A stretch of 64,000 bases of DNA from Celoporthe dispersa. Taxonomy: Eukaryota; Ascomycota; Sordariomycetes; Diaporthales; Cryphonectriaceae. Numbering within the stretch: position 1 is the stretch's first letter; every line of letters begins with the position of its first letter. Both the position numbers and the translations under genes were made by a program. The notes beneath the pieces were generated by a model. That model was not told where the DNA came from. It saw only the letters and a list, made by a program, of their open reading frames with translations, and searched no databases. The stretch is from the NCBI GenBank assembly GCA_016584495.1, contig WAID01000008.1, positions 62,001 to 126,000 of the forward strand, read 5' to 3'. Of this stretch, positions 12,701 through 24,020 are shown one piece after another.

Positions 12701-13373
12701 GCTGAGAGTTGTTTCATAAACGACCTCCCAAGAACCCGGGACAAAAGAGGAGAAACGAGAGGGTAGGTAAAAGGAAAACAAAAAGAGAAAAGCAAGAAAG
12801 GGAAAAGAAGAAGAAAATTCAACGCACATCCTCCTCGTTGTCCTTGGACTCGGCGTCCTCCGTCTTCTGTAGCCCCTCCCAGTCCACCTCGTCGTCGTCG
12901 CTCTCGTCTACCTCGGCGCCGCTGATCGTCTTACTATCGTCGTCGACGCCCTCGAGCTCCTCCTGTAGGTTCAGCTTCAGACTGCTCCCGGGACGGTCGT
13001 GACAGGGCTCAGGGCCTCATTAGGGTCCAAGGGCGAGCTCAGCGGGCTGCGGGAGGTAGTCGCGGACGCGGGGCTCAGCGTGTTCCTGAACAGGCCCCTC
13101 CTGTCCTGTATCGTGTTCCCGCCCGGCGGGAGATCGGTGTTGAGGGTCAACTGCCTCGGTGGTTCGGACAGGCGGACGGTAACAAGGAGTCGTGCTCGGC
13201 GATTCGCTTTACGGTGGCGTCGTGGGGTTCGAGCTGCTCCGCTGGCGAGTATGTTCGGAGAGGGTAGGAGAGGGAGCAGCGTTAGAACTCGAGAGTGAGG
13301 AGGCATGTTTATGCTGCCCTAGGCCAGGCCCGACACCACCAGCAGGGCTGGTGGCCTCGTGGTCGGCTTCCAT
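9722..13373 (-). CDS. GYP5: TBC-domain Rab GTPase-activating protein, Gyp5-like
   Basis: Six exons: 12828-13373, 12036-12649, 11891-11961, 11617-11784, 11404-11560 and 9722-11334. The protein is about 1057 residues once five missing bases are allowed. The N-terminus is Ser/Pro-rich and disordered with an acidic EVDESDDDEVDWEG segment. The TBC domain starts near residue 280 (IPPPLRGVVW). It has both catalytic fingers: the Arg in IGKDLGRSFPG (about 330) and the Gln in GYCQG (about 363). Later it has SQWFLSFFAVTCPLPMLFR. The C-terminal third contains coiled coils (a long Gln/Glu/Arg-rich stretch), an Asn-rich low-complexity run near 11070-11100, and ends in a Gly run plus FWGWRR. Gyp5 stimulates Sec4/Ypt1 GTP hydrolysis in polarised exocytosis. 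Apparent single-base deletions lie near 10065, 11451, 12987, 13177 and 13213. The span ends at the TAG at 9722 because that frame continues the coiled coil. Confidence 0.9.
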
Positions 13374-15087
13374 CGAGAATGGAAGGGCAGGCTCCCGACC
13401 TGAGCCCTGTCCCCTGTGGGCGGTGGTATTACTCGAGTGACAGCTGGTACACGGCTGAAGGGATTGGTCGGGGCCTGAGGAGGGCTGAGACTGGAATGAC
13501 GGGATGGGACCTGTGAGTCGAGCCCGCCCAACGCCTGGCTACAAGAAGAGCCCAGAGAAGGACAGGGAAGAAAAAAAGATCCAAGGCAGGCAGGGTCCGA
13601 GGCAAAGACCGGGTCCCGTGCGAGACAAGCCAGAGACACAGAGGGAGAGTCAGTCCTGTCCCCTTTGGGTATCTTCGTAATCTGGGGTGGTGGGTGGGTG
13701 GGAGAAAGGTCCAGTGTGGGCTTGGTCGAGGTCGCCGTCAGTGCATCTGGTCGAGAGTCGGTCGGTCTCGTCTGCTGCCTTGCCTTGCCACAGAAGACCG
13801 GGCAGGGGTTGGAGGGAGGGGATTGGTGAGAGCCCAGGGCCAGAACGGTTTATTTACTCTGACCAGAGAAATCGGGTCTCTCCTGGCGGTCGCTTCGTGC
13901 GCCGGGGCCGCAAGGTCGGTGTGGGCTGGGGAGAAAGTGGGTATCGCTGCGCCGTGGTTGTTTTCTCTCCCTCTGTCACTTTTTTTTTCTTCCTTCTTTT
14001 TGTTTCTCTGTCTCTCTCTTTGTGTTATCCCTTCGTCCACTTCTACTGCTCCTTCTTCTCTTTGCAGGGGTTGTATGCCAAGCGAGTCGAGGGCTGTGGC
14101 TCTCGTCAAGACGACCCGAGGGAGACGGGTCGTATAGAACAAGACTGTTTCTTTTTTTAAAAAAAAAAAGGGAGAGTGTCGATCGGATATGGTTGTGTAA
14201 GTAGTCACGAGGTCAGATCGGGAGAAAGGATCGACCAGGCACGCCCAAGGGGAGGAGTTGTTGAGGGAGTATCAGCTGTTGCTTGTCGTCCTGTATCTCA
14301 CACAGCGGACGATGGAGATAGAAAAAGAAGGAAGCCGATAAAAACAGGTGATGAAACAAGACGGAGGGAATGTGTCTGGGGCATGTCGGTCGACCCGCCC
14401 GGAGCAGGTTCCAGAAGTACGGTCGCTCAACACAACAAACGCTCCAAGAGGAGAGGGAGGCTGTCGCGAAAACAAAGAAAAACCGCCGGCCTGGCGATAG
14501 GAGGTAAAGGGCCCCGAGTGGTCTGGTTATGATCAAGGGTGTCGAATTATGGGTGCATGGCAGCCAGCCGTGGAGATGGGAATGGAGATGGACATGTGAG
14601 GTGGATACCCACCGATCGATCCAGGTCAGCTTACGATGGACGAGAATGAGTGAGTGAATGAATGAACCGAAGGGACGAATGAGTGGACTCGATCTCTCTC
14701 TCGATCCCCACCCCCAGCAGCTGGGACGAGAAGAGAAGGCAGGCACGCCAAGGTCGAGCCGCCAACAAGACGCGGTGAAGAAAGGAAAGAACACCAAAAG
14801 GGAGACAAGTACGCAGACCAGACGGGCGAGGTGAGATGATGGTCGCGTCAGTGGTTCATGCATGTCCCCCTGGCCCCGCGCACATCATTGGCCAGTGGCC
14901 CTTGGGCGCGACAGAGCTCGACCCGGGGGCCCACACCTCCTTTTTCCCTCCCCATACCCGTAACCAAGACCATACCTGCTACGTACTGCTCAGTCTGTAA
15001 CTATGGTACACACCACGCTGGCCTGAAACCCTTGGAGGGCCTGCTGTTGGGTGGTGACGCTGCTGTTACCATGTACTGTTGTTATTG

Positions 15088-15112
15088 CTGCTGCTGCTGC
15101 TGCTGCTGCTGC
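15088..15112. repeat. (CTG)8 trinucleotide repeat
   Basis: About eight perfect CTG units in intergenic sequence, followed by GTT/GTC-rich sequence around 15199-15220. No open frame with support contains it, so it is not evidently a polyLeu, polyGln or polyAla tract. Confidence 0.85.
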
Positions 15113-15656
15113 AGACTCTGGAGACGTACCTCTCCTAGGGTCCGATTACGAGCACTAGACGGCGGACAAGAGACACAACCATCCACAGATCATTGTCATT
15201 ATGTTGTTGTTGTTGTCGTCGTTCAAGTTTAGACGGAGGCTCACACTAGACTGATCGAAACAGGATAGCCTCCCTGCTGGGCCCGTGGCCCTGACTTGTG
15301 CTGCCTGCTAGCTGATCTCCAAAACCTCCCGGCCAGGCCCGTCCCATTGGTTCTCAGCACCCTCTGCCTCTCCAGAGAATGCCCAGTGTGGGTGTTTACC
15401 TGCGGCCGGTGCTTCTCTAGCCTGCCTCACCATGGCACGGGTACCCCACCCCGCCTGTCCCTGGCCTGTTTTATTGCACTGCAGCCACCATGTACCACTA
15501 TGGTATAGCATGGCCACCCTACCACAACAGGGGGTTTTTTTCTCTCGCTTACCCACACAAGGGATCCATCCAACCTCAGCAGCAGTAAAGCAGTCCTCCA
15601 TTATCGCCACCACACCAGCCCTGAGAATCCCTCGTCCGCTGTCTGGTTGCCATGTC

Positions 15657-15681
15657 AAAAAAAAAAAAAAAAAAAAAAAAA
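15657..15681. repeat. Poly(A) tract, 25 A
   Basis: This is the longest homopolymer in the window, in intergenic sequence. It resembles a retroposon or processed-RNA tail, but no recognisable element body or target-site duplication was found by eye upstream. Confidence 0.8.
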
Positions 15682-17037
15682 GGTCATGCCGGAAGAAAGT
15701 CCCAGCTATGAATTGTTTCTAGAAGCAAAACGCCCCGCCCTAGCGCTCGGGTCAAGATCTGTCCTATGCTCCCGTCCCTCCTCACTTCGATCATCTCCGG
15801 CCTCAAACAAGCCCCCTCTCCTTCGTCTCTCGCCATCGCCACCTTCCACCACCACTCACTCGCCCTGCCGATCCTATCAATTTGTACATGCACACGCCAG
15901 ATCAGGATATACACGACCAAGCCACACGCTCTTGCTATCTCCTCTGCCCCCATCCCGTGTATAGTAGTAGTAGTAGCTGGTACGCTTCGGGGAAGCTGAC
16001 TAGAGAACCAACCGTCTTCCTCTCTTCTAACCCCGTATACGTAACGTAGAGTGGATGGTATTTTCCCCTTGTCAGCATGGCCGGTTAGTCATCCGCCCCC
16101 GTCCGTTACGGCCCCCGGTCCCTGCGCTGACCGATTGGGTTCACGGGACTCTGTTCGGACGTCAGGTTCATCAAGATTCACCCAGAGACATACATCCTAT
16201 GGTAGGGTAGATAAAGTTCATCACAGCCTGTCTGGTCGCCGTCCCAGGACGAAACCTGCCCCCTCCCTTCAATGGCCACTTTAAAGTTTCACATCTTGTA
16301 GTTCTCGCAGCCGCATCTACGGGTCGGATGCGAGGATGCCTGAATACAGTCAGTCAGTCGGTACCATTAGTACCTACCTGTCAGGATGTGTGAGATGACT
16401 TTGATGAGTCCATTGGGTACGGTGCCAAGCGGGAGAGAGGGTCTAGGCCACGATTCTGGTCTTGTCGGCATGCAAGTCAACTGATAGGCTGTCATTTTTC
16501 CTCGATTAAAAATAAAAAGGGCATTGAGGTTCAGACAAGGCCTGCGGCCTCGTTCTGACCCTCAGCCCTACGAGTCTTTGATATCGTTTCAGGTCAGCAG
16601 CTGGGCTTACTGTTCCGAGACTAGAGTTCAAGGAGAAAAAGAGCACCATGGCAGACATCATCAGGTTTGGCTCATGTAATGTTTGTCGTGTCAGAAGGCA
16701 TCTACCGCGACTCATGCCCCGCAACGTCTAGTACTGTACATATATAAGAATTCACAAAAATCGTAACACGCCCGCGGCAGTCTCTGTCCCGCACGTACTC
16801 GACAAGCCTAGGCGGCAGCTGTGCAGGTGCACCCTATCGGCTAGTGCTCCAAGATGAGAGAAAGACCCAGCTCGTATCCAACGCCCCGCTTCCGGGACCT
16901 TCTGGCCTCTGCTCAGCCAACAACACATGCGTAGGGCGCCATGTCAACGGAACAATGTCCAACGAAAGATTGCCACAGTACTTCATGTTTGGGTATCAAT
17001 TTTTCTCTCCTTTTTGGCCTGCTTGTTTGAAATTATT

Positions 17038-18856
17038 TTATGCGGACATCGATGGCTGTGCCGAAGGTAGCCCTGGCATGGTGGCCATCTGCGGCGTCGT
17101 CTGATGAGCCGACGGTGCGGGTGACGGGGCTGAGTTCATCTGCATCTGGCCCTGTGCTGCTGCCATGCTCGCTAGGCGCTGTGCATTCTGCGCCGCGACT
17201 GCTGGGTTCGGCACCCCGGGTCTTGGCTGCGGTCGGTAGATTGGTTCCTTGGTCGGGTCGATGCCGGGGAACAGCGTGTGTAGCTTCTTGTACAGCTCTC
17301 TCATGTATGCGTCCCGCTCTGCGCGGTCCGCGACAGGGTCGACCTTCTCTGCATCTGTGGCCGACGGCATGGGGCGCAGCTTGAGCTTCGTGTTCAGGGG
17401 CGGCGCTGAGAGGATCATTGGGGCTGGCTGGCGCGGGACGCCTGGCTTGTTTGTCGTCAGGTTCGCCAGATAGGCGAGATTGGCCTGCAGCCTCCGGAAA
17501 ACTCTGCATTTCGCCTGTCAGTACCGAGGAGGACCCGAGAACGAGGCACACGGCGACATGCTGTACGTACTGGCTGTAGTCTTGATCAAATGCTTCTTCC
17601 TCCTCCTTCCTCTCCTTCTGCTGGTCCGGCACGAGGCTGTTGTTAGCCGCACCTGCTGCCGCTTCCTTGCGGATCTCCTCTATACTGTTCTTGAGGTGTA
17701 CGACCTCAAAGAGGAGCTCCGTGTTGATATCCAACAGCAGGCTCATCCTCTCCTGGTCGCGAGCCTGCGCTCCCGGGCTGACCGGGGTGGAGCTGCCGTT
17801 CACAGCTGCTGACTGCGCGGACGGGGGAACGTGGGTGTCTGAGGTGTCGTTATGCTGTTGGCAGACGGCGGCGCCGGTGTGGGTGCCTGGTTCTGCGGGG
17901 TGCCCTGGGGTTCTGTGGAGTTCCGAAATGGCCCTGCTGCTGACCTTGGTTCGGTGTCCCGTGGGAGATTGAGAACTGACGCTGCTGCTGCTGCTGCTGC
18001 TGCTGCTGCGGGGTTGGCGTGCCCATGCCAGCCTGGTTCTGTTGTGCCTGGTGCATGCGCTGCATCATCATCTGCTGCTGCTGCTGCTGCTGAGGGCTCA
18101 TTCCAGGTACGTTCATAGGATAGCCACCCATCTGGTTGGCCATCATGTAGTTGGGATTGAACTGGCTCTGCGGGGCTGCTGTGGATGGTATGTTGGGCCC
18201 ATATGGTGAGGCTGTGAAGGGAGCCTGAAAGCCCACTGCAGATTTCGTCAGCAAAGGAGTTCCCCCTTCACTTAAGAGAACAAGTCTTGGTCCCGACGCG
18301 ACAGGAGAAAAACAGTAGCAAACACGTCGTCAAAGCTGAGAAAAAGAAACAGCCCTGGCCACCAGAATAGACAATGTCACCTCATCAGCCGGGGGCACAG
18401 CATGCTGGCCTATAGGCGTGGCATGAAGCTCGGAGGCAGGACAAAAGACGAAAGGCCGGGAAGCCAGCCAGCCAGCCATGCAACGTGTTAGGTGCCATCG
18501 CTTGTGTGTTGTGTGACGTGGGAGAGGTCGGGGGCGGGAGGAGAAGAAGAGGCAAGAAAAAAGAAAAAATAAGAAGAAAAAAAGAAGCAAACTTACTCTG
18601 GCCATTGGCGGGCATCTGCGGCATGGCGGTATTCTGCATCATTCCTGCAGGACCTGCAGGCCCGGGCATCATGGCGGCGGGGTTGGCAGCACCAGGAAAA
18701 GCACCCCCGGACCCATGGGGTACTGCTGGCTATACATCATCTGCTGCTGAGGCTGATTGGGACCAGGGCCAGGCTGCATCTGGGGTTCTGACCCGGTGGG
18801 GCACCGTTGAACGGTTGTCCTGCAGCATTGCCGTAACCATAAGGAGCCGAGTACAT
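17038..18856 (-). CDS. SS18/SSXT-like glutamine-rich SWI/SNF-associated protein
   Basis: Three exons: 18597-18856, 17571-18235 and 17038-17503. All boundaries are GT-AG and in phase, giving 464 residues after four missing bases are allowed. The start at 18856 gives MYSAPYGYGNAAGQPFNG. The first half is Gln/Met/Pro/Asn-rich with two polyQ runs. The conserved region (about residues 250-330) reads MSLLLDINTELLFEVVHLKNS, then a charged linker, DYSQ, and RRLQANLAYLANL. This matches the SNH domain of the SS18/SSXT family, also seen in fungal proteins annotated as glutamine repeat protein-1. SS18 proteins are small subunits of SWI/SNF remodelers and act as transcriptional coactivators in the nucleus. 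The C-terminal half contains a conserved YKKLHTLFPGIDPTKEP block. Apparent deletions are at 17823-17827, 17907-17910, 18704-18708 and 18782-18785, all in C/G runs. Confidence 0.82.
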
Positions 18857-21486
18857 GGCTCTGCCCTAGGTGTGTGTGTGTGTATGTCTATAGGTAGGAA
18901 GGGGGCGAGCAAAGACCGGCAGCGAGCCGAAGGAGGGAGGGGGCGGGGGTCAAAGGCGGCTTGGGAGGCGCCGTTCGATGAGGCGATCAACCCGATTAGG
19001 AAGGGTGGTTGAGCCTCTCAGGCACGGTACCTGTGCCCGTGCAGCTGCAGAGGTAGCTGTCTCGTGAGGATCGCGTGTGGGGTTACCTTGGATCCAGGCG
19101 TCCGCGCTGCAGATTGGCGGTAGAGGGTTCCACCCGTAACGATCAAACCTGCCAGAGAGAGGCTTGAACAAATGGGGTGCCGGGCGCCGCGTGGGACAGG
19201 TGATGTGACGGGGCGCCGCGTGGATCCGGGTGACGATGTACAGGGTGTAGGGTGAAGTACAGCGAGCGGCCGGTCGCTGTGTGGCTGTCGCCGACCAACA
19301 GAGGTCGCTTTCACGAGCCGCGGATACAACCTGGTGACCAGAGAGTGTGTGCCTCTGCGTCACAGAGACCCTCGAGCCGAGATTGGCAGAGACCTTAGTA
19401 GTAGCAGCCAGCCGGTCAGGTCAGGTCAGGGCGAGATGTGGCGCGAGTACCTCGCAGGTCGAGCGGCAGGGAGCGTGTCCACACAGGATGACAAAGTAAG
19501 TGTGGGAGTGTGTGTGTATGCGCGCGAGCGTGTGAGTGAGTGAGTGAGCGGGCGGGTGGGCGGGTGACGGTGTGTGTGCTCGCGTGCGTGAGCGTGATGT
19601 TGGTACCTAACAGCCTGAGCTGCACCCCAGGATGTGTGGACCAGGGAGGGTATGTGGAGGCGAAAATGCCAAACAAATGACACGCAGACAGCCTCCTGCT
19701 GGCGCTGAATCCCGGTCCACACACACACGCGCGCGGGATCTTCCCTCTCAGGGTTTCTTGGTCGCCCTGCCTGCTCGCCTCGCCTGGGTCTGGCGTGAAA
19801 GTAGATCGGGCGTGAGCTGGCAGGCAAGAGGAGGGAAAAACAAGGAAGCGCGACGACACCTAGTCTTTCTTCACGTCGACAGGTGACTGGCAGACAGGCG
19901 GTGGGGTTGGTGAGCCAGAGGTGAGGGTGAGATCGGGTCTACCAGGACAGCCGGCCAGACGGACAGACAGCAAGCAAAGCAAGCCGAGAGGAGGATGCCA
20001 CCCCTGGAAGACGTGACGAGGATCAGGATCACAGACGCAGAACGTCTGACCTGGTCAAGGTAAGTAGTCAGGTACCTTTCTGGGCGTCAAAGGTCTCGGA
20101 ACCCGAGGCTGACCCGGGCTTGGGCAGGCCACTCACTACCCAGGTGCCAGGTGATCTCCCCAAGAGGACGCGGAGGGGGTAGACAAAGATGGTCGCAGTG
20201 TGTGGGTGGATCTGTACCACCACGGCTCGACGAGAGCAACGACAGGCAAGCGGCGGATAGAGACACACACACACACAAAATACACACACAGAGAGAGAGA
20301 GGATGGCTGGAGCGACGAAGGGGTGGGTCGTGGGTACGGGGAACGTCGAGAGAGGAGAGGTGGGAGTGGGAGCTAGGCCTGGGCCGGATGCAAGGTTGTG
20401 GCCTCGATACGATGCAAGATCGGGGAAAATCGACAAGATTGAAACGGAGAGGGAGGGGGTACGGAGTACAAGAGTACAACAGAGCTCTGTAGGACGGATG
20501 GGGATGGGAGATGGGAAAGGGGGAGGGGGTCGGAGGGGACAAGCTGCTGTGCTGTGCTGTGGTTGTGGTTTGTGGTGGTATGTGTGCCTTGCTGCCGCTG
20601 TCGATGTAGCCTGGTTGTGGTTTGTTGTGATATTGTGTGTGTGTGTGTGTGTGTGTGAGCGTGTGTGAGAGAGAGTGTGTGTGAGCGTTATCGTTTTCGA
20701 GTCACTTCTGGACACCTAACGGTGATCTTGTGGTAAACCGGGCGTGGGAGGGGGATGTGGGACGGCATCAGACTTTTCTCTCTCTCTCTCTCTTGACTTG
20801 CAGGAGCGCCAGTTCCCGAGGCAGACCAGGGTGAGCCAGAGACTGGGGAGGGGCGACTGGGAGAGAAAAGTGTGGGCCTTCGTGTTCTGATTGCCTGGAG
20901 GAGATGCTATGCTCATCTCGGTCTAGCGTCACATTTCCCTCCTAACGGCGCTACTAATGATACCACTAGTTAGTGTACTGTACAAGTAGCACTATGCTGA
21001 CTGTTGATGACATACTATGGTGGTGATGGTGGTAGTATACTGTGCACGTTGCGTTGTGTACTGCACTACGGCCTGGGATCTGCAACCTCATCCCATGACC
21101 ACCCCCGGCACCCAATTCGCAAGAGATGTACTCTGTGCACGATTAACATCGACACAAGCTGTTTGGGACTTTACTTGGACAGATACGCGAGAAACACTAT
21201 GAATTTACTGCCATCCGGCTACCAAATGTTCGGTAGGAAAGGGACGCGGACGTGGACCTGGACGTGATCGCCCGGGGGCCGGAGGAGGGGTAATCAGGTT
21301 TGACCTGACCAAGACATGCACCTTCCTGCTGCTGTGTCACGGTAACAACAAGCTCACGGTGAGGTGGAGTTGGGCATCAATGGCGTTTTTCTTCTTTCTT
21401 TCCCGCCACTGGCCGACAGGGTCCTCTTCTTAGAAGAAGAAAAAGGAGAAGAGGCAGAGAGACCGGTCATCCTGGACCCAACCACC
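18857..21486. other. Intergenic region rich in TG/GA repeats
   Basis: No supported gene. Simple sequence dominates: TG runs near 18870-18886 and 19500-19590, CA/GA runs near 20262-20302, a long TG/AG stretch at about 20634-20690 and a CT run near 20776-20795. It holds the promoter of the SS18-like gene and the 3' flank of the esterase gene. Apparent open frames are repetitive (Thr/His/Ser or Cys/Val) and are not believed. Confidence 0.5.
20634..20690. repeat. TG-rich microsatellite passing into AG/TG
   Basis: An almost uninterrupted series of TG dinucleotides interspersed with GAGA units, about 57 bp long, in intergenic sequence. It could adopt Z-DNA and is expected to be length-variable between isolates. 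Confidence 0.75.
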
Positions 21487-22632
21487 TCAGCCGAAATGCG
21501 TCCCGTATGACGAGTTTCCGTACACCACACCCAGGAACTCCCTCGCGATGTACGTGTCCGTCTTGTTCGAAGGGTGCAGCTCGTCGTACCACAGGAACGT
21601 GTCCAGCGGCTGCGGCTCGGTCGTGCAGATGGAGTTGTTGTCGGCGTCGCAGTGGTGGTAGAACCCGGTGGCGTTGGCCGGGCTGTCCAGGTACGCGGCC
21701 GGGTTGTGGTACATGTCAGACAGCAAGCCGTTGACGTCAAGGATGTCGAGCGTCGCCCCGGGCCAGCGGGCGCCGACCAGCAGCTCGTAGGCGGCGCCGT
21801 AGCCGAAGATGCGGTTCACGAGCTGCGTGTACTCGAGCATCTTGTCCTGGTACTCGGTCTGGTTGTAGAGCGTCTTGTTGGTCCAGTACTGGTTGTCGCC
21901 CGCGCCGCCGGCGCTCTGGGCCGCGTACATGGGCGCGTATTGGAGCGGGGCCGTGTTGAGGAGGACGAAGCGGCGGCCGCCCGTCGAGTAGATGGTGTCA
22001 AACACGGACCACACGCAGTCGATGTAGGTGGTGATGTTGGTCTGCGCTCCCGCGCGTGCCATGTGCCAGCCAGTCAGTCAGTCAGCCAGTCAGCCAGCAG
22101 GCCTCGGCCGCCCGCGGAAGAGAGGGACACGGCAGCTACTCACCCCAGGGGCCTGCGAGTCCGACAGGAAGGCATCCCAGCCCAGGTCGTTGGTCCCGAT
22201 CCAGAGCGCATACACCGTGTTCTCAGCCGTCCTGTTCGCGTACAGCGTCTGGGCGGCCACGTCCGCCACGAAGCTGGGGAGCTCGTCGTCCACGACCGAG
22301 GGAACGGCCCGTCGATGGTGCTAAAGTACCGCGGGGTGATCTCGTTGCTGCAGACGGCCCCGCTCACGGCGTAGTCAAAGTAGGCAACGCCGGCATACTG
22401 CTGGACGAACTGACCCCAGGCCAGGCCCCCGAGGCACTGACGTTGGACTCTGGCTGGATCGTGCCGGCGGGCGGGGGTTGTCGTCGTTGTTGATGTAGTA
22501 GCTCAGCCGCCCGTCGTCGGTGTAGCTATCACCAAAGGTCACGAGGTTCGAGAAGGGCTTGCCGGCACAGGAGGCCCCTGCGGTGACCGACACCACCGTG
22601 CTCAAGGCGGCGAGGAGTGCTGGGGATTGCAT
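21487..22632 (-). CDS. Secreted GDSL/SGNH esterase, CE16 acetylesterase-like
   Basis: Two exons, 22144-22632 and 21487-22041, separated by a 102-nt intron, give 348 residues after three missing bases are restored. A signal peptide (residues 1 to about 19) precedes block I, NLVTFGDSYTDDG, with the nucleophile at Ser36. Block III is WIGTNDLG. The charge-relay residues are in WYDELHPSNKT near the C-terminus (Asp about 317, His about 320). The protein has several N-glycosylation sites (for example NKT, NET-like and NSS). The pattern matches fungal cellulose-associated GDSL lipase/acetylesterases of family CE16, which deacetylate plant polysaccharides outside the cell. Apparent deletions lie at 22300-22302, 22426-22430 and 22473-22477. 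It is divergent from the histidinol-phosphate aminotransferase gene, with a 1.4-kb shared upstream region. Confidence 0.88.
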
Positions 22633-24020
22633 CTCCTCCTCTGGGGAAACGACCTGGGTTCAAGGTCGACGAAAGGGATGGATTATGAATTATAATGCCC
22701 CGGACAGTAGAGCGAGGACACAGGCGACGACAGGATGTGCTGGGATGAAGCGTCAGGGTGCCCGCATCTGCACTGGTGCCAGACCCGGGGTATATATACA
22801 TGATCAATACACAACTGCACCACGAGGGGAAACGCAATATACCAACTCTGGTAAGCTCCATGTGCCTCACCTCCCGCAAAGAGGGGAGGGGAACCTGGGG
22901 AACAACCATGACGCCCGCCCGCTCATCCGACGGAAGACCAGGGGCATCCAAGGCATGTTCCTGCGAGGAGTCGATCAGAGCATGGTGCCGGGTTGACCAC
23001 ATAGGAGATGCGTCTAGCCGAGGATCAGATAGCTCACAGGGGGAAGAAGGCTTAAAAGTTGTGTACATGCTGTCAGGCCTCTTCTGCCGCCTGTTTGTTG
23101 GTGGGGAATCTCATAACTCGGGGAAAAGAAAGCTGTGAGCTCTAGGCGGTCTGTTCCTTGGAGCTGGTGCAGTAGAAGCAGTATGCAGGAAGAAGAGACA
23201 TCGGGCCATGGAGCCGGCTGGACATCATTGGTGGTTTTGGCCGGTATAATCAGGCTGAATGTCGTCCGTCCGTCCTATTAACCCGAGGGCGTAGCTGGCG
23301 TGGGACAGGCCTGTGCACATGTACACTGCCAATAGTCTCGAGTGTCAGGATGAGATTGGGTCTCTCTCTTTTTTTCTTTAAAAAAAAACCAAACAGCAAG
23401 ACATCAAGAACTCGATCGAGAAGCAGAGGTAGTTTGAGGACAGAATACTCTTTTGAACAGTCCTTTTCCGCGTACTGGGCAGAATTGCAGACGACTCGTT
23501 CATTCAATAACTTACAAAAGGGAAAGAAATGGAAAAGAAGAGAAGAAAAAGTCATGCTCTCAGCACTTCTACAGGGGAAAGATCGAGGTAGACTGGTTTG
23601 TGACGAGTTCTTGGGAAGCCTCGAATCAGCCGGCGCTGCTCCGATATGACAAAGTTCCCGGCCGAAGTGGGGCACCCTCGACCCTCCGGATTCGGAGCCG
23701 AGCCGGCTGCTGAACCTCATCCGCAAACTTTCACACAAGACTCATCATCCATGAATCTCTGGTCCGTTAAGGATTGTATCTTGTGACTCAACAACCCTCA
23801 TTCCCTCAACCTCATCTCCCCTACAAATTGCCATATCCTCACCATCTTGGATCCAGACCCAATTGCCCAGTCTCCTGTGATCATAGACTCATATAATTTC
23901 TTTTTCACGCTAGACAGCAGACAGCAGGATCAACTGCTGCTGCTGCACCAAGCAGCCCCGGACAGACCCCCAACGCAACACGGCCAGACGTCCTCGAGCC
24001 CGTCCTCTCCAGTCCCCGTC
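22633..24020. other. Divergent promoter region between esterase and HIS5-type gene
   Basis: No gene. This 1.4-kb region holds the upstream sequences of both flanking genes. It contains a T- and A-rich patch near 23370-23390 and a TGACTCA site near the aminotransferase side. A 58-codon in-frame extension upstream of 24021 is open, but its translation is Ser/Gln/Pro-rich and does not resemble the family. Confidence 0.55.
23784..23790 (+). promoter_or_regulatory. Perfect Gcn4/CPC-1-type site (TGACTCA)
   Basis: TGACTCA is the palindromic consensus of bZIP factors Gcn4 (yeast) and CPC-1/CpcA (filamentous fungi), which induce amino-acid biosynthetic genes on starvation. It lies 231 bp upstream of the ATG of the histidinol-phosphate aminotransferase gene, the distance and context expected for cross-pathway control. 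Binding is inferred from sequence only. Confidence 0.6.

Larger units (their letters stand above)
13374..17037. other. 3.7-kb gene-poor intergenic region with simple repeats
   Basis: No supported gene. It contains a pyrimidine-rich stretch near 13970-14060, an A-rich run near 14159-14170, a (CTG)8 repeat at 15088-15112 and an A25 tract at 15657-15681. Its left part includes the promoter of the TBC gene. Open frames here have strongly biased, low-complexity translations and no recognisable domains. Confidence 0.5.

Noticed and set aside
23847..24020. 58-residue N-terminal extension of the histidinol-phosphate aminotransferase
   Set aside because: In frame and open, but Gln/Ser/Pro-rich and unlike the family start; the ATG at 24021 gives the usual N-terminus.
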